Origin: Aurantiochytrium sp. KH105
Lineage: Eukaryota > Sar > Bigyra > Thraustochytrida > Thraustochytriidae
Assembly: GCA_003116975.1 (NCBI GenBank)
Contig: BGKB01000018.1
Location: 310,001-374,000 of the forward strand
DNA: 64,000 nucleotides
Direction of reading: 5' to 3'
The first letter of the stretch is position 1. Each line of letters begins with the position of its first letter. This document shows positions 27,351 through 37,160 of the stretch, piece by piece. The notes below the pieces were generated by a model that was not told the DNA's origin, did no database searches, and worked only from the letters and a program-made list of their open reading frames with translations. Both the position numbers and the translations under genes were made by a program.

Positions 27351-29510
27351 CTAAAGGAGCTCCTCGCCGCGCGAGATGTCGCGCACAGTCGAGCAGCGGG
27401 ACAAAGGGGTCGAAGCCTGCGGCGTCTTGGCGCGTTCAATGACTTCCGGATCGAAGGAAATGCGAACGTGACGCGAGTTCTGCGGCGACTTCGCAATGCG
27501 CTCCTTTTCAATAAGATCGCGTCGGGTCGGCGTCAGACACGGGCTTCGAGGCAGCAATTTGGCGCGCTGCTCGCTGGCCTTGACGTACGTTGGGTTCAGT
27601 CGTAAACACGAGTCGAAACGATCGAGAGCCGCCTGGCGATTTCCAAGACTTGCGTGGCAAAGACCAATATTGTGCTCCGTGACGTGATGTTTGCCGACGA
27701 GGTCAGAAGACTTGGAATAAAACACAAGAGCGCGCTGGTACTCTTGCAGGCCGTAGTAAAAGCGGCCGAGCTCAAAGGCAAAGTCCTTTTCGCGCTCCAG
27801 GAAAAAGTAGTTTTCCCAAGCGCGCTCCATACCGCGGCGCAAATCGTTGAGAAGGCGCACATTGCAGACGCCAAGGTTGTTCAAAAGTACCTCACGATAC
27901 TTGAAAACAAGGTCGGCGTCCCAATCGCTGAGCTGAAGGAGCGCAACGACGGCCCGCACAAGCGACTCGTCCTGCGAGGCTGCGCAGTCAGCAAGTTCGC
28001 GCTGCTGCAGTTGGAAAAAGTGGTCCGGACCGAAATCACCCACAGTCTCTGCAAAGGCCAGTCGCAGTCCTGCAAAGGGCCGCGTGAGCGCTGGCGCAGC
28101 CTCGCCGAAACAATTCCATGATGCAGTGTCCAAGGGCGAGTCGACGGGCGAAGGCGTCTCAATCACAAAGGCCGAGACTTTGAGCGAGGCGTCCTCGAGC
28201 GGACAGTGCAGTGCAAAGCCACCATGCGCTTGGAACCAGAGTCCAATGGCATGATAATTGACCATGAGCGAGAACGAGCCGTGGACAGCAATGTGTGGAT
28301 CGCAAAGACCATTTTGTCGCAGCGCGATCGTCGTCGACTGACCCTTGTCGCCGGAAAGTACCATGAGGCGGCCCGTGCGAGAGAGCGAGCGAAGGCGATC
28401 AAGGCATCGGAGCGACTGCGTCGGCAGCAGGAACGAAGCGTCTGTCTTGCCAAAGTGCGCGGCATACCATGCGAGAATCTCGTGGCAAATCGACTCCGTC
28501 TCGTCGGGCGTCGACTCCGGGTTATTTTGCCGCTGCTCTTGTTGCTGCTGAGCCTGCTCGTCCTGCTGATCTTTACTTCTCTCGCTGCGGCCTGCAAAAG
28601 AAACAGGGTTCCATTCCCAATGAGGAGAAAAGCGATTGAGGATCGCGGGGTCTGTGCGGTCGCGCTCTACGGTCGGGGTCTTGACCGTCAAGAGCCCATG
28701 GCTGAGCACGCCATCCTTGACGCGATAGGCGTCCGCAGGCAAGGTGTCAAAGAGGTAGTTTGCCACAACAATGGGCGGATTAGCCATGTTGCGAACCACA
28801 GATCCGCACACCTCGAGACGGATCGCATCATCTTGGCACGCATCGAACTTGGCAAAGTCGAGAAGACCGGCGTTCAGGTACCGCTGCAGCGCAGGATGTT
28901 TGCGCCAAAATGCAAAAGGCGTCTCACAAAAGTCCGTCAGCACGTACTTGAAGCGAACGGGAGGATCGTCACCGTACATGGCCTCCATGCGCTCGACCAG
29001 CGCCTTGAGCAGCAAGAAAGAGAACTTGCCCGACCCAACGCCAAGCTCTACAATGTAGACAGGTTCGCTGGGATCAACGGCACCTTTGGCGTGCAGATCG
29101 CTCAAGTAGCTCTGTAGGATCTTGGCGTACGATCGTGCGATAAAGGCGTTGCATGTAATAAAGTGCGGAACGATACCTAGGGACCACGCATCGACGCCCT
29201 GGTCAGCATAGAAGCGACGCATCATGTCCCAGAGCACGCTTTCACTGAAGCGAGCTCCTTGCTCCAGCACATGCTCGTTGTTTTTGCGTGTGCACGAGGT
29301 GGTGGCGGCGGTGGTGGTGGTGGCGGCGGTGGTGCAGCCAATGAGGCCTTCGACGATGCTGTCGCAGTCGCTTGACGTTTCCTCTTTGTGTTCTTCCATG
29401 AGCTGCACCTCGATGCGGTCCTCCTCGATGCCCTCTTTGTCAACGCTTGACTTTTTCATCATACGATCTTGCATCGTGCACGTCTCTTCGATGCGCTCGC
29501 TTTGCGTCAT
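27351..29510 (-). CDS. SAM-dependent methyltransferase-like protein with C-terminal TPR
   Basis: 719 residues from ATG 29510; the frame stays open upstream to 29663 but has no ATG there. After a low-complexity Glu/Thr-rich N-terminus (1-80), residues about 90-130 (VLWDMMRRFYADQGVDAW, then VPHFITCNAFIARSYA) lead into a Rossmann methyltransferase motif I, PVYIVELGVGSGKFSFLL (about 151-168). A motif II-like segment (FKYVLTDFCETPF) and PIVVANYLFDTLPADAYR follow. Residues about 605-675 look like TPR helices (ALVFYSKSSDLVG, then LGNRQAALDRFDSCLRLNP). I recall bacterial and algal proteins of this methyltransferase-TPR type but know no assigned substrate. No targeting signal or intron is evident. Confidence 0.72.
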   Translation of the reverse strand: MTQSERIEETCTMQDRMMKKSSVDKEGIEEDRIEVQLMEEHKEETSSDCDSIVEGLIGCTTAATTTTAATTSCTRKNNEHVLEQGARFSESVLWDMMRRFYADQGVDAWSLGIVPHFITCNAFIARSYAKILQSYLSDLHAKGAVDPSEPVYIVELGVGSGKFSFLLLKALVERMEAMYGDDPPVRFKYVLTDFCETPFAFWRKHPALQRYLNAGLLDFAKFDACQDDAIRLEVCGSVVRNMANPPIVVANYLFDTLPADAYRVKDGVLSHGLLTVKTPTVERDRTDPAILNRFSPHWEWNPVSFAGRSERSKDQQDEQAQQQQEQRQNNPESTPDETESICHEILAWYAAHFGKTDASFLLPTQSLRCLDRLRSLSRTGRLMVLSGDKGQSTTIALRQNGLCDPHIAVHGSFSLMVNYHAIGLWFQAHGGFALHCPLEDASLKVSAFVIETPSPVDSPLDTASWNCFGEAAPALTRPFAGLRLAFAETVGDFGPDHFFQLQQRELADCAASQDESLVRAVVALLQLSDWDADLVFKYREVLLNNLGVCNVRLLNDLRRGMERAWENYFFLEREKDFAFELGRFYYGLQEYQRALVFYSKSSDLVGKHHVTEHNIGLCHASLGNRQAALDRFDSCLRLNPTYVKASEQRAKLLPRSPCLTPTRRDLIEKERIAKSPQNSRHVRISFDPEVIERAKTPQASTPLSRCSTVRDISRGEELL

Positions 29511-31205
29511 TGTTGGTGCTGCACTGTCAAGCTCTTGAATGCGAAAGGCCAATGCTCTGGTGGCGGCAGGTGTTCGTGAGGTGAATGCGGCTTCAATTCG
29601 GTGGTCGCGCAAGGGTAAACGATTCTGTCGTCGCGCAAGGAGACACGGAGTCCTCGTTTTCAACGATCTTCGCCTCGCCTCGCCTCGCCTAGCGTCGACA
29701 CGTCCCGCCTTGCGCAGGCGAGACGCGCGAGCTTGACCGCTTGCGTGTAGCGTTAACTCTTTGGATTTCCTCTGCCTCTTCTTCCCAGCCTGTCTTCTGC
29801 CAACGAAATGTATTTAACCGATAAAGAGGCCGGTGGCGCCTCAGCTCAGTCTCAAGTCGAGTCGAGTCGAGGCGCGTCGAGTCTTGCCGAGAGCGATAAA
29901 CTACCCTGGTGCCACTGCACTGCACTGTGCCGCCCTGCAGCGAGCGATAGTCAACCCAGCTCCAAACACCCACCCACCCACCAGCGTCCGCCAAAACTCC
30001 CCTCCTCCGACATACACAAGCGCCCACTCCTCGTCCTCCTCCTCACCATCCTCGCTCACCGGACACGTGTGCACCACCACCACCTCCCTCACCTTGCACG
30101 GCTGCACTGCGCTGCACTGCATTGCTGCCAGTGCGCGCCGAACTAAACCCGAGCCGTTCCATCCGTTCCGTTCTCTTCACCTTCCTCTCTCCCTCTTCCC
30201 TCTGCGCGTCTGTCTCGTCGATTGATGCCATGACAGTGGTCGGTGTGCGTGTGCGCCAGCGCAGCCAATGCCTGCCTCCCTCCGCCGCCCTCGCTTCGCG
30301 CAGAGTTAGAGCTGCGGCTCTCGGTCGCCCGCCGCCCGCGTCGCTCGCTCGCTCGCTCGCTCCCTCCCGAGGCCTTTCTCGGCCAAGATGCGCTACGTAC
30401 TACACATCCTGCCGATGTCTGCGTCGCAGTCGCGGTCATCAATGCTCGCATCACTCGTCACCGGCGGGCGCCCGCCTCACGCACGGCGTAGAACAGCACG
30501 GAACGGATAGGACCCCCTAGCCGGCAGCTAGCGACCGCGGGGGCCTGCGCGGCGCGCGGGAGTCCCCGCGCGCCCCCGCGGGGCGGCGCGCGGCGGCGGC
30601 GCGAGGGCGGCCGCGATCGCGGGCGGGGGGGGCACGCGGCGCCAGTGCGCGCTGCAGCGAGCGGCCTCGGAAAAGCCCTGCAGACCCAGTTCGAGCCGCA
30701 GGCCGAGACCACCCACCCAGTACGTGCGTCACGCGCGGCGCCGCGCCCGCCGCCGCGCCCGCCGCCGCCCGCCGCCGCGCCGCCGCGCCCGCGCGCGCCC
30801 CCGCGCGCCTCTCCCGCCCGCCGCGCCTGCGCGCGAGCGGGCGGCGCCGCGCGGGCGCGGGCGGCGCGGTGCAGGCGCGAGGGCGAGGATCGACGCGGCG
30901 CAGCCGGCGAGGGGCTAGGCGCCGCGTAGGGGAAACGCTAGGGGGCGGGCAATGACGCGGAGTCCAACCAGCAGCAGCTGCTGCAGCAGCAGCTGCGCAG
31001 CGACTGGTGGCCGCGAATGCACGGGGAGAGGGGCTGGCGGGAGAGGCTGGCAGGCGAGGGGAGGAGGCCCAGGAGGAGGAGGGGGGCATGGAGACGGGAG
31101 GAACGCGGACAGACGGACGGTCGAACTAACGCTGTGGCGCAATATCGGATGCACGTGCAGGCAGAAAGAAGGAAGCTTTCGCGCTAAACCCAACAACCAG
31201 GAAAA
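29511..31205. promoter_or_regulatory. Divergent, extremely GC-rich upstream region (methyltransferase-TPR / phosphate carrier)
   Basis: About 1.7 kb between divergent starts. 30520-30920 is almost pure G/C with GCC/CGC runs. It also holds (CCTCG)n at 29671-29691, GTCGA repeats at 29854-29871 and CTCG repeats near 30345-30362. No gene recognised; presumed promoters and leaders. Confidence 0.5.
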
Positions 31206-32434
31206 ATGTTCGGCCCCCTCGGCTCGATGCAGGCCCGCGTGGCCGTCGAGAAGGAGCACAAGCCTGTGCGCGCCATGTCCGGCGCTGACCAGGGCCCCTT
31301 CGACCTCATGTACTTCCTCAAGGGCGCTTTCTCGGGTGTAAGTTATATTAGGAAAAGTCTTGCCCAGAGCCGGCAGACTAGCGTTCTCTCCCTATCCGTG
31401 TGAATGCTTGAGACATACACACATGTAGAGAAAGAGAGCCACGCGGTCTTGATTGGTACGAGAAAACAGAGACTGACCATGACCGTGCGCGGCTTGCATT
31501 CTTTTGCTTGCTTTTTTCTTGCTTCTTCGCATTGCTTTTTCTTTCTCGCGCGTAGGGTGTCTGCTGTGGTATCACCCACGGTGCCCTGTGCCCCGTCGAT
31601 GTCGTCAAGACCCGCATGCAGCTCGAGCCCACCAAGTACACTGGCATGATCTCCGGCTTCCGCAAGGTTATCGCTGAGGAGGGTGTCGGCGCGCTCGCCA
31701 CTGGCCTCGGCCCCACTGCCGTCGGCTACTTCATCCAGGGCTGGTTCAAGTTCGGTGGTGTCGAGTTCTTCAAGATCCAGCAGGCAAGCTACTTTGGTGT
31801 CGAGAAGGCCTGGGAGTACCGCTTCCCCATCTACCTCTCGTCCGCCGCTGCCGCCGAGTTCATCGCTGATATCTTCCTCTGCCCCCTCGAGGCCACCCGC
31901 ATCAAGCTCGTGTCCAACCCGAGCTACGCTTCGGGCCTCATCTCTGCCTTCCCCAAGATCATTGCCGATGAGGGCTTTATCTCTGGCTTCTACAGTGGCT
32001 TCATCCCCATCCTCTTCAAGCAGGTTCCCTACACCATGGCCAAGTTTGCCGTCCAGGGTGCCGCCCAGGAGAAGATCTGCGATATGACCAGCATTGACCT
32101 CGCCACCGCCCCCGAGTCCACCAAGGTTTCCGTCTCGCTCGCCTCTGGTGTCATTGCCGGTGTCGCCGCCGCCATCATCTCGCACCCCGCTGATACCCTC
32201 CTTTCCGTCATCAACAAGCCCGGCGCCGGTGGCAAGGGTACCATGTTCGTCCGTCTCGGCCGCGTCGCCGCCGAGCTTGGCTTCGTCAAGCTCTGCCTCA
32301 CTGGTCTCCCGGCCCGTTGCATCATGATCGGTACCCTCACCGCCGGTCAGTTCGGTATCTTCGACACCGTCATGGCCTTCACCGGTGCCTCCAAGTTCCA
32401 CTTCACGGACCCCGCCGAGCTCGAGCACAAGTAA
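31206..32434 (+). CDS. SLC25A3: Mitochondrial phosphate carrier, SLC25A3/MIR1 family (2 exons)
   Basis: Exon 1 is 31206-31337 and exon 2 is 31556-32434; the intron begins GTAAGT and ends GCGTAG, joining ALKG-type FSG to GVCCGITHGA. The product is 336 residues. Mitochondrial carrier signatures are visible in each third: PVDVVKTRMQ, then PLEATRIKLV, and PADTLLSVIN in the last. Phosphate-carrier hallmarks include CGITHGALCPVDVVKTR, GLGPTAVGYFIQGWFKFGG and LPARCIMIGTLTAGQF. It imports phosphate with protons across the inner mitochondrial membrane for ATP synthesis. Codon use is strongly biased to C-ending codons, fitting high expression. No cleavable presequence is obvious. Confidence 0.95.
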
Positions 32435-33222
32435 GCGAGAACCTGACCTCATCTTTCTCCACCTCGTGCCGCGCACGCCTTCACATCCCTGCTGGGTTAA
32501 ACGAAGTAATATCGCTGTGTCTGCGATCTCTTGATCTTTGCTCTTGATGGCCGCACTCTATTCTTTTGTTTACAACCACATAGCAGCGTCTCATCCTTGT
32601 TCGCTGTGAGTATAATCAGACACATACACATCTCATGTGTGTCAGAAATTCCTCACATGTGAATGCAATACTGGAAGCAGCATTATAGCACTATCTGCTA
32701 GCGACAGGATATCTTCCCGTTGATTCGTCCCAGCAATTCTTGAAATCACTTATCCTTTTTTCCATCAAAAGAATGACGCGCAAAGCTTTGGTCTCGGAGA
32801 AATGAAACAAGCGGAGAGGAAGAGAAAAAAATGCCTTGGTGAGTTGAATTTAGTTTGGGTGAATATGCCTTGGTATGAAACGATACTTCTTCCATGGTCG
32901 CGCAGCATGCAAAGGATGACGCAATGAGTGATGAAAACATGAGGTCTTTCACCTTTATGCGACTTCATGGAAAAAGAAGAAGAAGAAAAGAAAAGACAAG
33001 AACCCAGGATGTGGGATCTTGAAACACGTAAGAGAAATGTGCACTTGGTAGCTGCACGCATGAATGGATGGATGGATGGATGGATGGATAAAGGCGCAAC
33101 AGGACAATTTTATCCTGATGGCTTGTGCGTGCTTTTTCTTGTACCGACTGCATCGAAGAATGCGCGTCGGCGGAAAGGTCGGTCCACTGAGGACCGAATG
33201 ATGGAAAGTCTTTTTGCTTGTT
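32435..33222. other. Convergent intergenic region
   Basis: 788 bp, AT-richer than its neighbours, between convergent stop codons. Contains the (ATGG)n tract at 33063-33089. No gene or RNA recognised. Confidence 0.5.
33063..33089. repeat. (ATGG)n tandem repeat
   Basis: About six to seven TGGA/ATGG units in the 3' flank of the 2OG-CTR gene. Confidence 0.95.
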
Positions 33223-35079
33223 TCAAGAATGGCAGCAAGAAGAACCGGTGGCAGACTTCTGCGGTGGCATGCTCACTACAGCCTTGCCAGGAGGCTCGTC
33301 CGGAGTATCGTCAATCTCCTCCGCGAACTGGCAACACGGTTCTGCAGCCTGGCCCTTGATGTCACGCAGATTCATGTTAAAGAAGAAGTGACCCGCGGCA
33401 AGACCAAGCACAACCGCAGAAAAGAGAAAAGCCGAGTACGTCATGATGATGAGCATGGCAAAGTAGCCATTGAGCACCTGGATGATGTACATGGTCATGT
33501 AAATGAGCTTGTTCTGCCAAGGCCTGAGACGGTCTTGCACGTTCTTGAGATGGTAGCGACGCACATAGATGTGCGCTTCCACGAGCATGCCATAGATAAA
33601 AACGGCAATGGTGCCGCCTGCCAATCTTCCCGGCGTGTCGAGCGTCCAGGACTTGAAGAGGATGTTCACGCAGTTCTCCGCAGGATCAATGCTCGACGCG
33701 AAACCAAACATGTACATGACGGTACCTACGCCGTTGCAAATACCCTCCGTGTTGGTCTCCGGTAGCGAGTCAGAGTAGCACCACGGCTCGCACGTCGGGC
33801 AGTGGTCCGTCGGCGAAGCTGTGGGCGACCATGTCGTGCCGTCCGGACTCACGCACTGGACATCCGCCTCGTCGGTGTCGTCCGTGCATCCAGAGTCATC
33901 CGAGTACGCCATGCACTGATGCCAGCAGTAGAACTCGCCATCGCCACAGGCATCCGCAAGGTCGCGCGCCATGACCACGTCAGAGCTGTTGTACGCGTGG
34001 GCGCAGCCAGCAGCAAAAGACTCGCTAGCCTGGAGCGTAGCGCTCGTGCGAATCTTCAAGTCCTCGCCAAAGGTGCGCTGCGTGTACTCGTTGATGCCAT
34101 CGGCAGGGGGCAAAAACATGCGACCATACCAGGTTCGAACCACATCACCCAGCATGCACGCTGGCTGCATGACCAACGCGTGTGGAACGGGACGCATGGG
34201 TACGCAGCGGTCCGCAAGCTCCGTCATGCCTTGACCAATCATAAAGAGAATCACGTCACCGTCTTCAGCAAGAGCAGGGCGGCCTACCACACCCTTAGCA
34301 TCTTGAATGAGGAATCCGAGGCCTGGCGCGACATCATTCACGGGGATGCCCGTACGCGCATCCACAAAGGCGGAAGGCAAAAGAGCAATAAAGAGACCCG
34401 CGTCCGTATGCATCTCCAGCGCAGGCGCCGTAGAAGATCCAGTGCAGTTCGCTTGATACGCGTGGAAATGTTCCAGATGGACACCAGCGTGCAAAAAGGA
34501 CTGCGCAGAGGCATACGGCTCGCCCGTGGCATGGAGTGCAAAGTGCTCGCCGCCTTGGCGGGTGCCACAGAGCGCGTCGATTTGGGCGAAAACGAGCGTC
34601 GAGACGCGCGAGATGAGCTCACGAAGGGCAGCAGCAGATCTTTCAAAGGCGACGCACTCCGTCGAAAGGGTCGAGGCGCCAAAGTGCGAAGCAAGATTGA
34701 AATCGTGACGCTGGCCGTGCTCGATGGCGGCAACAAAGGTTCGGCGGATCGTGTCGTCCGCGAGGAAATACGAGGGGACACCCGAGCCCATGGACTCCAT
34801 GCACTGCACGAGTTCCGCAAAGGTCTTCTGACGCAGGGCTTTGAGGCTCGGCACCTGGGTCACCTGGAAAACGCCGTCCCTCACGACCGCGCGCCGAATG
34901 GAGCTTCCGTCCACGTCGGTCAGCAGCGCGTCAAAGGTGACTTCCTCCACCTCGACGACGGCCGCTTGCTCGAGGCCCGCGCGCGCCTGCACGACCGCGG
35001 CGCTGCCCTCGCCGCAAAGCCCCGCGGCCGCCACGGCAAAAAGGAGGGCCGCCGCGAAGCGTCTCGCCATCATCACCAT
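33223..35079 (-). CDS. Signal peptide, 2OG-Fe(II) oxygenase-like domain and CTR copper transporter domain in one protein
   Basis: 618 residues from ATG 35079, which opens a signal peptide (MVMMARRFAAALLFAVAAAG); the open frame upstream lacks a plausible start. Residues about 50-330 resemble an isopenicillin-N-synthase-like 2OG oxygenase, with the metal facial triad His224-x-Asp226 (LEMHTDAGLF) and a candidate distal His300 (VPHALV), followed by GRMFLPP. Residues about 375-435 are Cys-rich. Residues about 455-575 are a CTR copper transporter: YMFGF, NILFKSWTLDTPGRLAGG, then TM2 with Met542-xxx-Met546 (MLIIM) and TM3 with GLAAG (GxxxG). The tail ends SSCCHS, recalling the metal-handing C-terminus of Ctr1. 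CTR proteins import Cu(I) as trimers. The oxygenase part would be lumenal or extracellular. Whether it is enzymatically active is unknown. Confidence 0.82.
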   Translation of the reverse strand: MVMMARRFAAALLFAVAAAGLCGEGSAAVVQARAGLEQAAVVEVEEVTFDALLTDVDGSSIRRAVVRDGVFQVTQVPSLKALRQKTFAELVQCMESMGSGVPSYFLADDTIRRTFVAAIEHGQRHDFNLASHFGASTLSTECVAFERSAAALRELISRVSTLVFAQIDALCGTRQGGEHFALHATGEPYASAQSFLHAGVHLEHFHAYQANCTGSSTAPALEMHTDAGLFIALLPSAFVDARTGIPVNDVAPGLGFLIQDAKGVVGRPALAEDGDVILFMIGQGMTELADRCVPMRPVPHALVMQPACMLGDVVRTWYGRMFLPPADGINEYTQRTFGEDLKIRTSATLQASESFAAGCAHAYNSSDVVMARDLADACGDGEFYCWHQCMAYSDDSGCTDDTDEADVQCVSPDGTTWSPTASPTDHCPTCEPWCYSDSLPETNTEGICNGVGTVMYMFGFASSIDPAENCVNILFKSWTLDTPGRLAGGTIAVFIYGMLVEAHIYVRRYHLKNVQDRLRPWQNKLIYMTMYIIQVLNGYFAMLIIMTYSAFLFSAVVLGLAAGHFFFNMNLRDIKGQAAEPCCQFAEEIDDTPDEPPGKAVVSMPPQKSATGSSCCHS

Positions 35080-35145
35080 CTTGCTTGTCCTCGTCTCCTC
35101 CCCTCGGCGCCCGACGCTCGGTCCGGGCGCGCGCTCCACCAGGCT

Positions 35146-35176
<31 letters not shown>

Positions 35177-35981
35177 CGGCGCCCCTGCGCCTGCCGCTCT
35201 TGCCCGCCGCGCAATGCGCTCCGCACACCCTCGCGGCCCGTGCGCTTGCCTGTTCTTATTCGGCTCTGCTGCTGCACCACCGCCTGTCTGCAGCAAAGAC
35301 CACCTTGAAGCGTCGGCAAACAGCGACCACTCGACTGCCGCCATTCTTCACTTTCTGGTTTCTATTGTTCACTGTCGGCACGCAGCCGTTCCCTGTAGAG
35401 CTGTACTAGACCACTATTTCACTGCATGCTCAGCCCTGCACGTTTCGATCGATAAACTTTGGCGCCAAAAGGCCGACGGGCCAGGCCGCGGCGCCTTGCG
35501 GTGTCTGGCCTGCCAGCCAGCCGGCCATGGCCAGAGAGGGCTTTTCGCGGTTCGAGGGAGCGAGCGATCGAGGCCATGTGTGTGCATGTGTGGAAGTTCG
35601 CTGCAGCTGACAGTGGCTGCAGCGGCATGAATGGATGGGAACAGAGAAAGAAAATAAAGTGTTGCTTCGCTCTTTTACGAAAAAGAATCTCGAGGAAAAA
35701 AAAGAAGCTACCCACGCCACCAATCTTGTGCGCCTGGCTGCGCTCGACGACTGAACTTCCAATCCTACCGTGCAAAGGGCAACAACGGCGCCGCGAGCGT
35801 GCAAGTGTTCCGTCGTCGTCGTTGTTGTTCGAGACCATTGTCTTAACTTACACCTTGACATTTATTCTCCTCCAGCTTTGCCTCGCTCACATTGCGTCAT
35901 TGCGACAGCGCGTTCTCACAACTTCAAGTCGCGTCTATGCGATGACCTATTCTTGCTCTTCTTGAAACACTTGGTTGAATC
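35080..35981. promoter_or_regulatory. Upstream region of the 2OG-CTR gene
   Basis: 902 bp covering the leader/promoter of the 2OG-CTR gene and 3' flank of CFAP161. Contains the CTCCTG array at 35147-35175. No gene recognised. Confidence 0.45.
35147..35175. repeat. (CTCCTG)n hexanucleotide repeat
   Basis: About five units, 70-95 bp upstream of the 2OG-CTR start codon, probably in its 5' leader. Confidence 0.92.
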
Positions 35982-37160
35982 TTATTTTTTGCTGTTGACA
36001 GAAGCACCATCGAGCACACGGTCCAGAAAGTCTGACACAGAAATTGCGTCGCGTTCGACCGCATCGAGGCACAGTGAATCCGTGAGCACTTCGATTTCGT
36101 CCGCGGTGAGGTCGAGACCGGCGTCAAGAAGTGCATACTTGAACTGAACACGGTCCAGCATATCGTCACCAGCCTCGTCAAAGCTTCTCATGTGGTCCGC
36201 AAAAGAGGGTGCTTCAGCCTGTACTGCCTCGGAGACAAGGGCCAAGACAGCATCCGCCGAGAGCGGGGCTCCAAGCTCGTCTTGCGACAAACTCGGTGGG
36301 CTGTCTGCGAGTTCAAAGGTCCAGGCATTACGAGCAAGTACTGGGAGACGATGATCTGCAGTGCGAACACCACGAGCTTCGTGCTTGAGTACGTGCACCT
36401 TACGCGTTGCTTGGTCCAGCGTGCAAAAAACGTCGAGCTCGGGACCGTAGTCGTTGTACACGAGAGTGGCTGCATCCATGGCTAGAGCCTTGCCCGAGGC
36501 ACAATGTACGAGCTGCAGCGGCGTATCACAGGCAACTCGCGTATCAGCGCCCACAGGAAATGGCTGCGATAACATCGGCTCGATGCGCCAACGCATGTAT
36601 GCTTCGTCCTTGGTGACGAGCGGCTCCTTGGCAATGCGCACCTCTTGCTCACCCGACTGACTTGTGCTGCCCAGTAAGCTCGAGGGCGAAGAGAAGACGT
36701 ACAACTGTTTTTGAAAGAGACCACTCGATGCGCTCACGCGCAGACTCGGCGCGGTTGCGAGAATAACTTCGTCTCCGAAACGCACAAAGTCATCCTCGGT
36801 GTTCTCGGCGAAAAGGTTGACGCCACGAGGGCGCTGGATGACAAAGCTAGTGCGAAGACTCTGGTTTTCAACGCCCGAAGCCTGGAACTTGCGCGCTTCA
36901 ACCTCGTTGGAGACGTTGCTGGCAAGTCGTCGCCCGGTTGCGCCGTGTTTAAGCGCAATGAGGAAGCCGTAACGGAGGAGACCGTCCTCACTCCATGACA
37001 GCTGCGCGGGTTCACGTCCAGCGGCAGTCGCGTTATCAACTTGGTCCACGAGACGTGTGCCCTGATTCACGTTGTGCTGCACGAGCTTCTTCTGGATATC
37101 GGCCAGGGACTTGTCCTCGTTCCAGTTCCCGATCAGCACTTTAGCGCTGTACCTGCTCAT
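35982..37160 (-). CDS. CFAP161: CFAP161, ciliary microtubule inner protein
   Basis: 392 residues from ATG 37160. The N-terminal VLIGNWNEDKSLADIQ matches the CFAP161 signature (IGNWNED), followed by the family pattern LSWSEDGLLRYGF, FGDEVIL and a C-terminal sheet-rich domain (DTPLQLVHCASGKALAMD, then NAWTFELADS). CFAP161 is a protein of the lumen of ciliary doublet microtubules. It is about 90 residues longer than the human protein (301). The extra C-terminus (SFADHMRSFDEAGDDMLDR...FKYALLDAGLDLTADEIEVL) looks like a degenerate EF-hand pair. The gene is divergent from the coiled-coil gene at 38056. Confidence 0.88.
   Translation of the reverse strand: MSRYSAKVLIGNWNEDKSLADIQKKLVQHNVNQGTRLVDQVDNATAAGREPAQLSWSEDGLLRYGFLIALKHGATGRRLASNVSNEVEARKFQASGVENQSLRTSFVIQRPRGVNLFAENTEDDFVRFGDEVILATAPSLRVSASSGLFQKQLYVFSSPSSLLGSTSQSGEQEVRIAKEPLVTKDEAYMRWRIEPMLSQPFPVGADTRVACDTPLQLVHCASGKALAMDAATLVYNDYGPELDVFCTLDQATRKVHVLKHEARGVRTADHRLPVLARNAWTFELADSPPSLSQDELGAPLSADAVLALVSEAVQAEAPSFADHMRSFDEAGDDMLDRVQFKYALLDAGLDLTADEIEVLTDSLCLDAVERDAISVSDFLDRVLDGASVNSKK

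Noticed and set aside
31343-32476. 377-codon minus-strand open frame rich in Gly/Glu
   Set aside because: Antisense to the phosphate carrier, whose C-ending codon bias opens this frame.
33802-35409. 535-codon plus-strand open frame
   Set aside because: Antisense to the 2OG-CTR fusion gene; Arg/His-rich with no family resemblance.
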